Shown one piece after another: positions 7,032-13,222 of a stretch of 13,222 nucleotides of DNA. A program made the position numbers and the translations under genes. The notes beneath the pieces were generated by a model, which made no database searches, had not been told where the DNA came from, and saw only the letters and a program-made list of their open reading frames with translations. How positions within the stretch are numbered: position 1 is the stretch's first letter; each line of letters begins with the position of its first letter. Origin of the DNA: CBDCFL01 sp050300875 (lineage in GTDB: Bacteria; Pseudomonadota; Alphaproteobacteria; Rhodobacterales; Rhodobacteraceae); assembly GCA_050300875.1 (NCBI GenBank), contig JBNKYL010000125.1, positions 1 through 13,222 of the forward strand, read 5' to 3'.

Positions 7032-7859
7032 ATGCAAGTCACCCAAGACATGATCGACACGTTTGCGCAGGACGGCGTCGTTTTTGTTCGTGGCGAGTTT
7101 TCCAGATGGGTTGACGATTTGCTTGCAGGGCTGGAACGCAACATGGCCAACCCGTCGCCACGCGGGCGGCTCTGGGATCGGGATGCACAGGGGCGCAGCT
7201 GTTTCTACGACAGCCAGACCTGGCAAAGCATTCCCGAATACGAGGATTTCGTCCGGAATTCGACCTGTGGCCAAATTGCTGGCCAGTTAATGGGGTCGCG
7301 CGTGTCGACGTTCTTTTTCGACGCCATATTCGTACGCACCATGGGCGCACAATTTCGCACACCATTTCATCAGGATGAACCTTATTGGTCGGTCAAAGGG
7401 TTCGACACCTGTTCGGTTTGGATGCCTTTGGTCCCGGTGGAAAAGAAAAGTGCGCTGGAGTTTGTCCCGGGGTCACACCGTTGGCCGCACAAATACAAAC
7501 AGACGAATTTCGGCGCGCTGACCAAAGATGACCGCGATCAGGTCAGTTTTGCCGACGACGACACAGTGCCATTCCCTGATATCGATGGGGACCGGGACAG
7601 ATACAACATCCGCAGCTGGGATATGGAGCCCGGTGACGCAGTTTTCTTCAATGCGCGTATCATCCATGGCGGGTCTGGCAACCTTGCGGCTGACCGAGAG
7701 TTGAAGGTCTTCAACACGCAATGGCTGGGCGACGACGCACGTATCTATTTCCGGCCCGAAGGCATGGATCCCGACCACAGCCAGATCATGACTGATCTCG
7801 GACTTTCCGAAGGGAAGCGGCCGGATAGCGATCTTTATCCGGTGGTCTGGGCTGCCTAG
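7032..7859 (+). CDS. Phytanoyl-CoA dioxygenase (PhyH) family Fe(II)/2-oxoglutarate oxygenase
   Basis: A 275-residue soluble protein with the PhyH double-stranded beta-helix signature. The metal triad is His113-x-Asp115 in FHQDEPYW and His212 in RIIHGGSGN, and Arg222 ten residues later probably binds the 2-oxoglutarate carboxylate. VPGSHRW near 145-151 is also typical. Such enzymes hydroxylate a substrate while converting 2-oxoglutarate and O2 to succinate and CO2. Bacterial PhyH proteins act on compounds as different as ectoine, phosphonates and quorum-type molecules, so the substrate is open and true phytanoyl-CoA activity should not be assumed. A strong AGGAGG (7020-7025) lies six bases before the ATG. 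The TauE-like transporter upstream suggests that it moves a substrate or product. The stop overlaps the stop of the convergent aminotransferase by four bases. Confidence 0.88.
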   Translation: MQVTQDMIDTFAQDGVVFVRGEFSRWVDDLLAGLERNMANPSPRGRLWDRDAQGRSCFYDSQTWQSIPEYEDFVRNSTCGQIAGQLMGSRVSTFFFDAIFVRTMGAQFRTPFHQDEPYWSVKGFDTCSVWMPLVPVEKKSALEFVPGSHRWPHKYKQTNFGALTKDDRDQVSFADDDTVPFPDIDGDRDRYNIRSWDMEPGDAVFFNARIIHGGSGNLAADRELKVFNTQWLGDDARIYFRPEGMDPDHSQIMTDLGLSEGKRPDSDLYPVVWAA

Positions 7860-9040
7860 ACGCCCGCGTCAACCATCGCCTGGGCGAGAACCGGCACGGT
7901 GTCCTTGTTCAATCCGGCGATGTTGATGCGGCTGTCGCCCACCATGTAGATGCCGTTGTCTTCGCGCATCTTCACCACCTGTTCGGGGCTGGCGCCCACG
8001 CGGCTGAACATGCCGCGATGGCGGGCGATGAAATCGAACCGGTCGGAATTGGACCGCTGGCGCAGTTCATCGGCCAGTTGCTGGCGCAAGTTCAACATCG
8101 ACAGCCGCGTATCTTCCAGCTCGGCGGCCCAATCAGCGCGCAGATTCGGGTCGTTCAGGATTGTCGTCACGACACGCGCCCCGTGATCGGGCGGGAAAGA
8201 GTAGTTCTGCCGGTTCAGGAAGGCCAGGTTGCCTTGCGTGACGGGCTTCATTTTGGCTTCTGGCGAGATAGCCATCAGCAAACCGGTGCGTTCGCGGTAG
8301 ATGCCGAAATTCTTGGAACAACTCGCCGCGATGATCGTTTCAGGCAGGGCGGCCGCCACCTTGCGGGTGGCTGAAGCGTCTTCGTCCAACCCGTCACCGA
8401 AACCCTGATAGGCGATGTCGATGAACGGCGTGGCGCCGGTTTTTTCCAGCAAAGCAATGACCTGATCCCATTGATCCGACGTCAGGTTCGCGCCGGTCGG
8501 GTTGTGGCAGCAGCCGTGCAGCAGCACCACATCGCCGGCGGCCACTTTGCCCAGGTCTTCCACCATGCCTGCGAAATCGACATCGCAAGTGGCGTTGTCG
8601 AAATAGCGGTATTCCGCCATTTTCATACCGAGATACTTGATGATCGACGGATGGTTCGGCCAAGTCGGCGCAGACAGCCAGACGGTTGCGTCGGGCGCGG
8701 CCATCCTGATCAGTTCCAGCCCCTGCCGGATCGCACCGGTGCCGCCCGGTGTGGCAACGGCGGCGAGGCGGTCGGCCTCCACCGTATTGCCCAGCACCAG
8801 ACCCGACAAGGCCCGCCCGTATTCGGGATCGCCAGCCAGCGAGGTATAGGCCTTGGTTTCCTGCGTTTCGACCAGTTGGCGTTCGGCGGCCTTGACAGCG
8901 CGCATCACGGGCGTCACGCCAGATGCGTTTTTGTAAACGCCGACACCAAGGTCGATCTTCTGGTCGCGTGGGTCTTCGCGGAAGGCCTGCATCAAGGCCA
9001 GGATCTTGTCGGCGGGTTGTTCTTGCAGGTTGCCAAGCAT
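7856..9040 (-). CDS. Aromatic amino acid / aspartate-type aminotransferase (class I, PLP)
   Basis: A 394-residue fold-type I aminotransferase of the AspC/TyrB subgroup, full length. Visible active-site elements are HNPTG (179-183), Asp208 and Tyr211 in DIAYQGFG, the PLP Schiff-base lysine Lys243 in SCSKNFGIYRERTG, and a C-terminal arginine in DSRINIAGL that binds the substrate carboxylate. It transfers amino groups between aspartate, tyrosine or phenylalanine and 2-oxoglutarate; the exact preference (AspC or TyrB) cannot be decided by eye. AspC-type enzymes can also transaminate cysteine to 3-mercaptopyruvate. That matters because the gene just upstream encodes the enzyme using 3-mercaptopyruvate. 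Its ATG shares one base with that gene's stop (TGATG at 9042-9038), with GGAG before it. The coding frames converge tail-to-tail with the dioxygenase and overlap over CTAG. Confidence 0.94.
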   Translation of the reverse strand: MLGNLQEQPADKILALMQAFREDPRDQKIDLGVGVYKNASGVTPVMRAVKAAERQLVETQETKAYTSLAGDPEYGRALSGLVLGNTVEADRLAAVATPGGTGAIRQGLELIRMAAPDATVWLSAPTWPNHPSIIKYLGMKMAEYRYFDNATCDVDFAGMVEDLGKVAAGDVVLLHGCCHNPTGANLTSDQWDQVIALLEKTGATPFIDIAYQGFGDGLDEDASATRKVAAALPETIIAASCSKNFGIYRERTGLLMAISPEAKMKPVTQGNLAFLNRQNYSFPPDHGARVVTTILNDPNLRADWAAELEDTRLSMLNLRQQLADELRQRSNSDRFDFIARHRGMFSRVGASPEQVVKMREDNGIYMVGDSRINIAGLNKDTVPVLAQAMVDAGV

Positions 9041-9897
9041 CAGGCTTCTCCGGTTGCAATCTTAAGGTCGTTGTACATGCCCCATTCGGCCCAGGACCCG
9101 TCATAAAGCGAATGATCGCGGTGGCCAGTGCGTTCCAGCGCCAGGCTGATAATCGCCGCCGTCACACCCGACCCGCAGGTGGTGATGACCGGGCGCGTCG
9201 GATCGATGCCAGCCGCCGTAATTGCTGCCTTCAGCGCATCGACATCCTTCATCGTGCCATCGGCGTTCAACAGGTTGGCATAGGGCAGGTTCAGCGAATT
9301 CGGGATATGGCCGGATCGCAACCCTTCGCGCGGCTCCGGTGCTTCGCCGCGGAACCGTTCGGCGGACCGCGCATCGACGATCTGGTGGCTGCCGAGCTTG
9401 CTGGCCGATGCCACCTGCGTCACGTCGCGAACAAGATGCGACTGGCGGTGCACGGTCATGTGGCGGTCACGGATCACCGGTGGCAGGTCTTCGACCGGGT
9501 GGCCTTCGGCCTGCCATTTCGGGAAGCCGCCATCCAGAACGGCCACGTCGGTCTTGCCCATCAGGCGGAACATCCACCAGATGCGGGCCGCCGAAAACAG
9601 GCCAGCGCCATCGTAGACCACCACCTGATGCCCGTCGCCGATGCCCATTGCGCGCATCCGCGACATGAACTTTTCCACCGGCGGGACCATGTGGGGCAAT
9701 TCCGACCGGCTGTCGGACAGGTCGTCGATATCGACAAAGCGTGCGCCGGGAATATGCGCGGGGTCATATTCGGCGCGCGCATCGCGGCCCATGGTGTCCA
9801 GATACCACGACCCGTCGATCACGCGCAGGTCAGGATCCTTCAGATGTGCGGCCAACCAGGCCGTTGAAACAAGTGTGGTGGGATCGTCGGCAGCCAT
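9040..9897 (-). CDS. sseA: 3-mercaptopyruvate sulfurtransferase
   Basis: A 285-residue protein made of two rhodanese domains. The N-terminal domain (about 8-135) is inactive and the C-terminal one (about 160-280) carries the catalytic loop CGSGVTA with Cys241. CGSGVTA is the loop of mercaptopyruvate sulfurtransferases; thiosulfate-preferring rhodaneses have CRKGVTA. The enzyme moves sulfur from 3-mercaptopyruvate to cyanide or thiol acceptors such as thioredoxin, releasing pyruvate. No signal peptide is seen, so it is cytoplasmic. The ATG at 9897 is preceded by GGGAAAG at a suitable distance. The frame is open 26 residues further upstream without a ribosome site, so the shorter form is chosen. 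It is translationally coupled to the downstream aminotransferase by a TGATG overlap. Confidence 0.93.
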   Translation of the reverse strand: MAADDPTTLVSTAWLAAHLKDPDLRVIDGSWYLDTMGRDARAEYDPAHIPGARFVDIDDLSDSRSELPHMVPPVEKFMSRMRAMGIGDGHQVVVYDGAGLFSAARIWWMFRLMGKTDVAVLDGGFPKWQAEGHPVEDLPPVIRDRHMTVHRQSHLVRDVTQVASASKLGSHQIVDARSAERFRGEAPEPREGLRSGHIPNSLNLPYANLLNADGTMKDVDALKAAITAAGIDPTRPVITTCGSGVTAAIISLALERTGHRDHSLYDGSWAEWGMYNDLKIATGEA

Positions 9898-9959
9898 CGT
9901 TCTTTCCCGGGGCAAGAAGTCCCTTGCCTGCCTAGCGAAGCCCGTGTGCCGATGCAAGA

Positions 9960-9992
9960 CGCGCCCCTGCCGCACCCGGCCGCAGGGGCGCG
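9960..9992 (-). terminator. Strong GC-rich hairpin after the small glycine-rich protein gene
   Basis: CGCGCCCCTGC (9960-9970) and GCAGGGGCGCG (9982-9992) form a perfect 11-bp stem with an 11-base loop. It begins seven bases after the stop codon of the minus-strand gene ending at 9999. On the minus strand the stem is preceded by CAAAACC and followed by TCTTG, a poor T-run, so termination may be incomplete. On the plus strand GTTTTG follows it, but no gene reads in that direction. It separates the small-protein gene from sseA. Confidence 0.65.
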
Positions 9993-9998
9993 GTTTTG

Positions 9999-10283
9999 TC
10001 AGTTCTTGGCCATCATGTTCTTGATCAGGCCGACAACGACCAGAACGACCGCGCCGCCGACACCGCCACCGGCCACGTCACCGATGATCGAGCCCAGGTC
10101 CATGCCGGCCCCGGCGTCGCCCGCGCCACCCATCAGCGCACCCAGGATCTGGCCACCCAGACCGCCGCCGACCAGACCAGCAATCGAATTGCCAAGCGTG
10201 CCCAGGCTTTGTTTCTTCATCGCGGCACCGGCGATATTGCCGCCAACAGCACCCGAAATCAGCTGAATGATAAGCTGTTCCAT
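9999..10283 (-). CDS. Small glycine-rich hydrophobic protein, unknown function
   Basis: A 94-residue protein with an N-terminal MEQLIIQLISGAVGGNIAG segment, a long glycine/alanine-rich middle (GLVGGGLGGQILGALMGG and AGGGVGGAVV) and a final hydrophobic stretch VVLVVVGLIKNMMAKN that could be a membrane helix. Similar short proteins with a GGNxAG start are widespread in proteobacteria and have no assigned function. Glycine-zipper repeats of this sort suggest membrane association or self-assembly, but nothing catalytic is visible. GAGGGA about nine bases before the ATG at 10283 is a good ribosome site, and a strong hairpin follows the stop. It lies 119 bp downstream of smpB on the same strand and could be transcribed with it or from its own promoter; I could not identify one. 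Confidence 0.82.
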   Translation of the reverse strand: MEQLIIQLISGAVGGNIAGAAMKKQSLGTLGNSIAGLVGGGLGGQILGALMGGAGDAGAGMDLGSIIGDVAGGGVGGAVVLVVVGLIKNMMAKN

Positions 10284-10402
10284 ATTTCGTCCCTCGCTTG
10301 CGGGGCGTTACACGGGATTGCGCGTCCAAAGGCCCCACCACTTCGGACGGGCGCAAATTACCGGGCAGTCCCGACCCAGTCAGGGGGAGATTTCAGCGGA
10401 AG

Positions 10403-10879
10403 TTAACCGTTTTCGCGAAGCAGACGCGCCTTCTGGCGTTGCCAGTCACGCTTTGCCTCGGTCGCGCGCTTGTCCTGCGTCTTCTTGCCCTTGGCGATGC
10501 CGATCTTCAGTTTAACCAGGCCTTTGTGGTTGAAATACATGACCATGGGAACCAGCGTCATGCCTTTGCGCTGCGTTTCGTTCCAAAGCCGCGCCAGTTC
10601 CTTCTTGTTGACCAGCAGCTTGCGCCGCCGCCGTTCTTCGTGCCCCCAGGTCTTGGCCTGTTCGTAGGGCGCGATGTAGGCGTTGACCAACCAAAGCTCG
10701 CCATTTTCCACTGCGGCATAGCTTTCGGCGATGTTGGACTGACCGGACCGCAGCGATTTGACCTCGGACCCCATCAGCTGGATGCCGCATTCGATATCGC
10801 TGTCGATGGCATAGTCGTACCGGGCACGCCGGTTTTCGGCGATCACCTTGTAATTGGGGTTGTCCGGTTTCTTGGCCAT
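10403..10879 (-). CDS. smpB: SsrA-binding protein SmpB
   Basis: A 158-residue protein of standard SmpB length. It begins MAKKPDNPNYKVIAENRRARYDY and has the OB-fold core with GSEVKSLRSG (about 36-45) and KTWGHEERRRRKLLVNKKEL. It ends in the lysine/arginine-rich tail (KGKKTQDKRATEAKRDWQRQ) that reaches into the ribosomal mRNA channel. SmpB binds tmRNA and delivers it to stalled ribosomes for trans-translation. The frame is open upstream through a hydrophobic stretch (VNAALGGAAAIAYMAQA), so start choice matters. ATG at 10879, with GCAGG four bases before it, gives the family-typical N-terminus, while ATG at 10891 lacks a ribosome site. tmRNA (ssrA) is not in this window. In related genomes, as I recall, smpB lies close to dapA; here two genes sit between them. 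Confidence 0.96.
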   Translation of the reverse strand: MAKKPDNPNYKVIAENRRARYDYAIDSDIECGIQLMGSEVKSLRSGQSNIAESYAAVENGELWLVNAYIAPYEQAKTWGHEERRRRKLLVNKKELARLWNETQRKGMTLVPMVMYFNHKGLVKLKIGIAKGKKTQDKRATEAKRDWQRQKARLLRENG

Positions 10880-10960
10880 AGCCTGCGCCATATAGGCGAT
10901 CGCGGCCGCGCCGCCAAGCGCCGCATTGACGAACCCCACTGGACAGATGACAACGTGTCC

Positions 10961-11398
10961 ATGTTCACGCAACTGGCCCTTGGCAGCATCATCATGATCG
11001 TCACCATTCTGGTGGCTGCCGTTTCGTGGTGGATCCTGGAAGCCGCCATTCGCTGGTTGCATCCCTGGGCCATCCGCCCCCCTCATGGGCCGAAGTTGAT
11101 GGCAGTGCTGACGCTGTCGCTGATCTGGATGCTGTGGATGATGACCGTGGCTGTCTGGGTTTGGGGCGTGACGCTATACGCCTTGCAGATATTCGTCACT
11201 TTCGAAGCGTCGATCTATTTCTCGCTGGTCGCCTTTACCACGCTGGGATTCGGCGACATCCTTTTGCCGACCGAATGGCGATTGCTGGGAGGATTGGCGG
11301 CGGCGAACGGCTTGTTGTTGTTCGGGCTGATGACGGCGGTCTTCGTCGAGGTTTTGCGCGACACGCGCCAGCGCCAGCGCGGGCGACCTAACGCATAA
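10961..11398 (+). CDS. Small potassium-channel-like membrane protein
   Basis: A 145-residue inner-membrane protein with three hydrophobic helices (roughly 4-32, 44-75, 108-132). Before the last helix is a pore loop, FSLVAFTTLGFGDILLP, whose TLGFGD is a variant of the potassium selectivity filter TxGYGD/TxGFGD. Two-helix bacterial potassium channels have M1-pore-M2; here one extra N-terminal helix is present and there is no cytoplasmic ligand-binding (RCK/cNMP) domain. It would assemble as a tetramer; ion selectivity is inferred from the filter only. No clear ribosome site precedes the ATG. A TTGACG at 10926-10931 is placed so that a transcript could start at or near the ATG, so leaderless translation is possible; a GTG at 10955 is an alternative start. 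The frame overlaps the convergent DUF4336 frame by 11 bp. Confidence 0.85.
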   Translation: MFTQLALGSIIMIVTILVAAVSWWILEAAIRWLHPWAIRPPHGPKLMAVLTLSLIWMLWMMTVAVWVWGVTLYALQIFVTFEASIYFSLVAFTTLGFGDILLPTEWRLLGGLAAANGLLLFGLMTAVFVEVLRDTRQRQRGRPNA

Positions 11399-12074
11399 GC
11401 CAGCCAAACGCATTGCGCAGCGCAGTACCCGCGTCGGACGGAACAGGATTTCCATGCGCGATGATCAGCTTTTCGGCGGGCCAATCCAGAACCTGCCCGA
11501 TGGCCTTGCGGGCCGCCGCGCGCCCGGTCGTGGCCATGCGGAACTTCTTCGGCACGTTCGGGGCAGACCCCACCATGCCATCCATCCGCGCAATCGCGCC
11601 GCGCCAGCCCTTGAACCAGCCGGGCGGAAACTGCTGCAACAAGTCGGTGAAGATCACGGTGGCGCTGGGGCGGTGGAAGAACACCACCTCCTTGGTAATC
11701 AGATTGCCCGGCACGATCACCTGATCAATCACCCCGGCCCAGGCCGGATCAGGTGTGTCCGTCAGATCGGCGTGAAAGGTCAGGTCCGCCCGCTTCCGCC
11801 GCAACCCGGGCGGCGCATGGACACGTGCATCGGGATAGGCTTCCGCCCAATCGCCCAGCGCAAGGTGATGCAGGTGGTTCGGCGCAACAAGGTGCCGAAC
11901 CGGACCAAGCGCATCTACCGCCGTGCGCAGGCCGGTTGACATGGCAACCGGCGAATGCAGCCACAAGCCGCCATCGGGCATGCGGATGATCGTCATCCGT
12001 GTTCCATAGTGGAACCCGGCCACGGCGACGTGCGCCCCATGGGCGATCCAGATATCGGAGCCGAAGGGGTCCAC
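11388..12074 (-). CDS. DUF4336 family protein (metallo-beta-lactamase-like)
   Basis: A 228-residue protein of the DUF4336 family, recognisable from DPFGSDIWIA at the start, LWLHSPVAMS near 38-47, LVAPNHLHHLALGDWAEAYPDARVHAPPGL near 62-91 and IIAHGNPV near the end. The pattern of histidines and the APNHLHH segment recall a metallo-beta-lactamase fold (HxHxxD-like), but the classical motif is not complete, so hydrolase activity is unproven. The start is GTG at 12074, which fits the family's N-terminus. No other start codon lies between it and the dapA stop, 14 bp upstream, and no clear ribosome site is present. Co-transcription and perhaps reinitiation after dapA are likely. There is no signal peptide, so the protein is cytoplasmic. 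Confidence 0.85.
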   Translation of the reverse strand: MDPFGSDIWIAHGAHVAVAGFHYGTRMTIIRMPDGGLWLHSPVAMSTGLRTAVDALGPVRHLVAPNHLHHLALGDWAEAYPDARVHAPPGLRRKRADLTFHADLTDTPDPAWAGVIDQVIVPGNLITKEVVFFHRPSATVIFTDLLQQFPPGWFKGWRGAIARMDGMVGSAPNVPKKFRMATTGRAAARKAIGQVLDWPAEKLIIAHGNPVPSDAGTALRNAFGWLMR

Positions 12075-12088
12075 GTTCGTTATGGCGA

Positions 12089-12964
12089 TCAGTTCAGCAG
12101 ACCGGCATGCACCATCGCCGCGCGGATCTTTTCCTTGGTCGGGTCGGACGGCGGCAGTATCGGCAGGCGGGTTTCTTCACTGCACTTGCCAAGCAAGGAC
12201 ATGCCATATTTCGCCCCGGCCAGCCCCGGTTCGGTGAAGATCGCCATATGCAGCGGCATCAACCGGTCCTGGATGGTCAGCGCGGTTGCGTAATCTCCCG
12301 ACAGACAAGCGGTCTGCAGGTCACTGCACAGTTTCGGCGCGACATTGGCAGTAACCGAAATGCACCCCACGCCGCCCTGCGCGTTGAACCCGTGCGCGGT
12401 CGGGTCTTCGCCCGAAAGCTGGATGAAATCCGGCCCGCAAGTGATGCGTTGTCTGGATACCCGCGACAAGTCGGCGGTTGCATCCTTGACCCCGATGATG
12501 CGCGGCAGCTTGGCCAGTTCGCCCATGGTTTCCGGCGTCATGTCGATCACCGAACGCGGCGGGATGTTGTAGATGACGATCGGAATATCCGCAGCATCAT
12601 GCATCGCGGTAAAATGTGCGATCAGGCCCGCCTGTGTTGGCTTGTTGTAGTACGGCGTGACCACCAGCGCCGCATCCGCACCCACGCGCGCGGCGTGCTG
12701 GATCAGGCGGATACCTTCGGCGGTGTTGTTCGATCCAGCACCCGCCACGACCGGCACCCGGCCCGCTGCGGTTTCGACAACCACCTCGACCACGCGTTCA
12801 TGTTCGGCATGTGTCAAGGTCGGGCTTTCCCCGGTCGTTCCTACCGGCACGATCCCGTGGCTGCCTTGTTCGATATGCCATTCGACCAACTGTTTGAGCG
12901 CGTCGTAATCCACTTCGCCGTCGCGAAACGGCGTTACAAGTGCGGGCATAGATCCCTTCAGCAT
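12089..12964 (-). CDS. dapA: 4-hydroxy-tetrahydrodipicolinate synthase
   Basis: A 291-residue (beta/alpha)8-barrel lyase of normal length. Active-site residues are all present: Thr43-Thr44 in VGTTGESPTL, Tyr106 in TPYYNKP, Tyr132 in IYNIPPRS, Arg137 in the same loop, and the Schiff-base lysine Lys160 in GVKDATAD. It condenses pyruvate with aspartate semialdehyde, the first committed step to diaminopimelate and lysine, feeding both peptidoglycan and protein synthesis. The ATG at 12964 has a consensus AAGGAG ribosome site. An in-frame extension to 13054 lies over the promoter and is rejected. The gene is divergent from the probable cell-wall enzyme gene at 13128 and is followed after 14 bp by DUF4336 in the same direction. 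Confidence 0.98.
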   Translation of the reverse strand: MLKGSMPALVTPFRDGEVDYDALKQLVEWHIEQGSHGIVPVGTTGESPTLTHAEHERVVEVVVETAAGRVPVVAGAGSNNTAEGIRLIQHAARVGADAALVVTPYYNKPTQAGLIAHFTAMHDAADIPIVIYNIPPRSVIDMTPETMGELAKLPRIIGVKDATADLSRVSRQRITCGPDFIQLSGEDPTAHGFNAQGGVGCISVTANVAPKLCSDLQTACLSGDYATALTIQDRLMPLHMAIFTEPGLAGAKYGMSLLGKCSEETRLPILPPSDPTKEKIRAAMVHAGLLN

Positions 12965-13025
12965 GACACGCTCCTTTTGTTGGGTCCGGCGGAATCGCGC
13001 GGGGTCCCGGTTGAAATTCCGGCGG

Positions 13026-13054
13026 AAACTAGCCGGGCCGGTCGGAAATGCCAA
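13026..13054 (-). promoter_or_regulatory. Candidate sigma-70-type promoter of dapA
   Basis: On the minus strand TTGGCA (13054-13049) and TAGTTT (13031-13026) are separated by exactly 17 bases, a good housekeeping promoter match. Transcription would start about 55 bases before the dapA ATG. A 10-bp direct repeat TCCGGCGGAA (12985-12994 and 13018-13027) touches the -10 end and recurs in the leader; it may be chance. Confidence 0.5.
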
Positions 13055-13079
13055 GGATCACTCTTTAAGCGAATCGATG

Positions 13080-13097
13080 CGGCCATTAAGTTGGCCG
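13080..13097. promoter_or_regulatory. Perfect 6-6-6 inverted repeat upstream of the gene at 13128
   Basis: CGGCCA (13080-13085) and TGGCCG (13092-13097) form a perfect inverted repeat around TTAAGT. It is also flanked by two direct copies of CGATGC (13075-13080 and 13096-13101). It lies 30 bp before the plus-strand start and beyond the dapA -35, so it could be an operator or a leader hairpin. No regulator can be named. Confidence 0.35.
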
Positions 13098-13127
13098 ATG
13101 CGAGCGACAGAGGCAGGCGAAAGACCC

Positions 13128-13222
13128 ATGAAACGGGCGCTACTCGCGTTGATGATCTTGACCCTTGCGCAGCCGTTGGCCGCGCAGACCGGCCCGGCCA
13201 AGCCGTTGGCCGAGGCGATGGA
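13128..13222 (+). CDS. Secreted protein, 5' end only; probable lytic murein transglycosylase
   Basis: Only 31 complete codons are in the window, without a stop. The N-terminus is a clear Sec signal peptide: MKR, then a hydrophobic core LLALMILTLAQPL, then an AA-QT cleavage site near residue 19. The mature protein begins QTGPAKPLAEAM. Function cannot be read from this. The call as a soluble lytic transglycosylase rests on the common arrangement in Rhodobacterales, where such a gene is divergent from dapA, and on the ending PLAEAM, which resembles the mature start of those proteins. A purine-rich stretch (GGCGAAAGA) ahead of the ATG may serve as ribosome site. Confidence 0.6.
   Translation, partial: MKRALLALMILTLAQPLAAQTGPAKPLAEAM

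Noticed and set aside
6315..7274. 319-codon minus-strand open frame across the transporter and dioxygenase genes
   Set aside because: It spans two real plus-strand genes and their spacer; low-complexity composition rich in Arg, Gln and His is typical of an antisense shadow.
9993..9998. Plus-strand intrinsic terminator (stem followed by TTTT)
   Set aside because: No plus-strand gene is transcribed into it. The hairpin is better read as ending the minus-strand small-protein gene.
10298..10960. Long N-terminal extension of the channel protein from 10298
   Set aside because: The extension is antisense to smpB and lacks any domain. The ATG at 10961 begins directly with the first membrane helix.
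1..13222. CRISPR array, insertion sequence, prophage or toxin-antitoxin pair
   Set aside because: No evenly spaced repeats, transposase or integrase motifs, or small paired toxin/antitoxin frames could be found on either strand.

Overview
The window is GC-rich, densely packed chromosomal DNA from an alphaproteobacterium. It most likely belongs to the Rhodobacteraceae (roseobacter-type). Reasons: an era-DUF1491-recO cluster, a heterotetrameric-type sarcosine oxidase beta subunit, an N-terminally extended methylsuccinyl-CoA dehydrogenase of the ethylmalonyl-CoA pathway, and a dapA gene divergent from a probable lytic transglycosylase. I see no insertion sequence, prophage, CRISPR array, tRNA or rRNA.

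Layout from left to right. 1-1144 (-) is the 5' part of soxB (sarcosine/one-carbon catabolism). Divergent from it, 1301-3274 (+) is a tightly coupled operon era / DUF1491 / recO (ribosome assembly, unknown, recombination repair). 3275-3810 is a scar-like stretch: a LysR-type regulator gene cut down to its DNA-binding domain (-), whose tail runs into a sequence resembling the conserved core of a TPP riboswitch, then a 135-bp gap with three perfect inverted repeats. 3811-4329 (+) is a GFA/CENP-V-type zinc protein. 4339-5997 (-) is mcd. A divergent 179-bp region with a near-perfect 20-bp palindrome separates it from 6177-7859 (+), a TauE/SafE-type exporter and a phytanoyl-CoA-dioxygenase-like Fe(II)/2-oxoglutarate enzyme. 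These are followed tail-to-tail by 7856-9897 (-), 3-mercaptopyruvate sulfurtransferase overlapping by one base with an aromatic/aspartate-type aminotransferase. Then come a glycine-rich small protein (9999-10283, -) with a strong hairpin after its stop, smpB (10403-10879, -), a small potassium-channel-like protein (10961-11398, +), DUF4336 (11388-12074, -) and dapA (12089-12964, -). The 5' end of a secreted protein gene (13128 onward, +) closes the window.

Most of the window is ordinary housekeeping and central metabolism. The links that can be argued from sequence are: sseA and the aminotransferase, translationally coupled and possibly consecutive steps of cysteine sulfur metabolism; tauE and the dioxygenase, a probable two-gene unit with an unknown substrate; dapA and DUF4336, co-transcribed. 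The points most worth a second look are the truncated LysR joined to a thi-box-like hairpin, the inverted-repeat-rich control regions before the GFA gene and between mcd and tauE, and the separation of era from its usual partner rnc. I found no convincing evidence of a wholly new multi-gene system.
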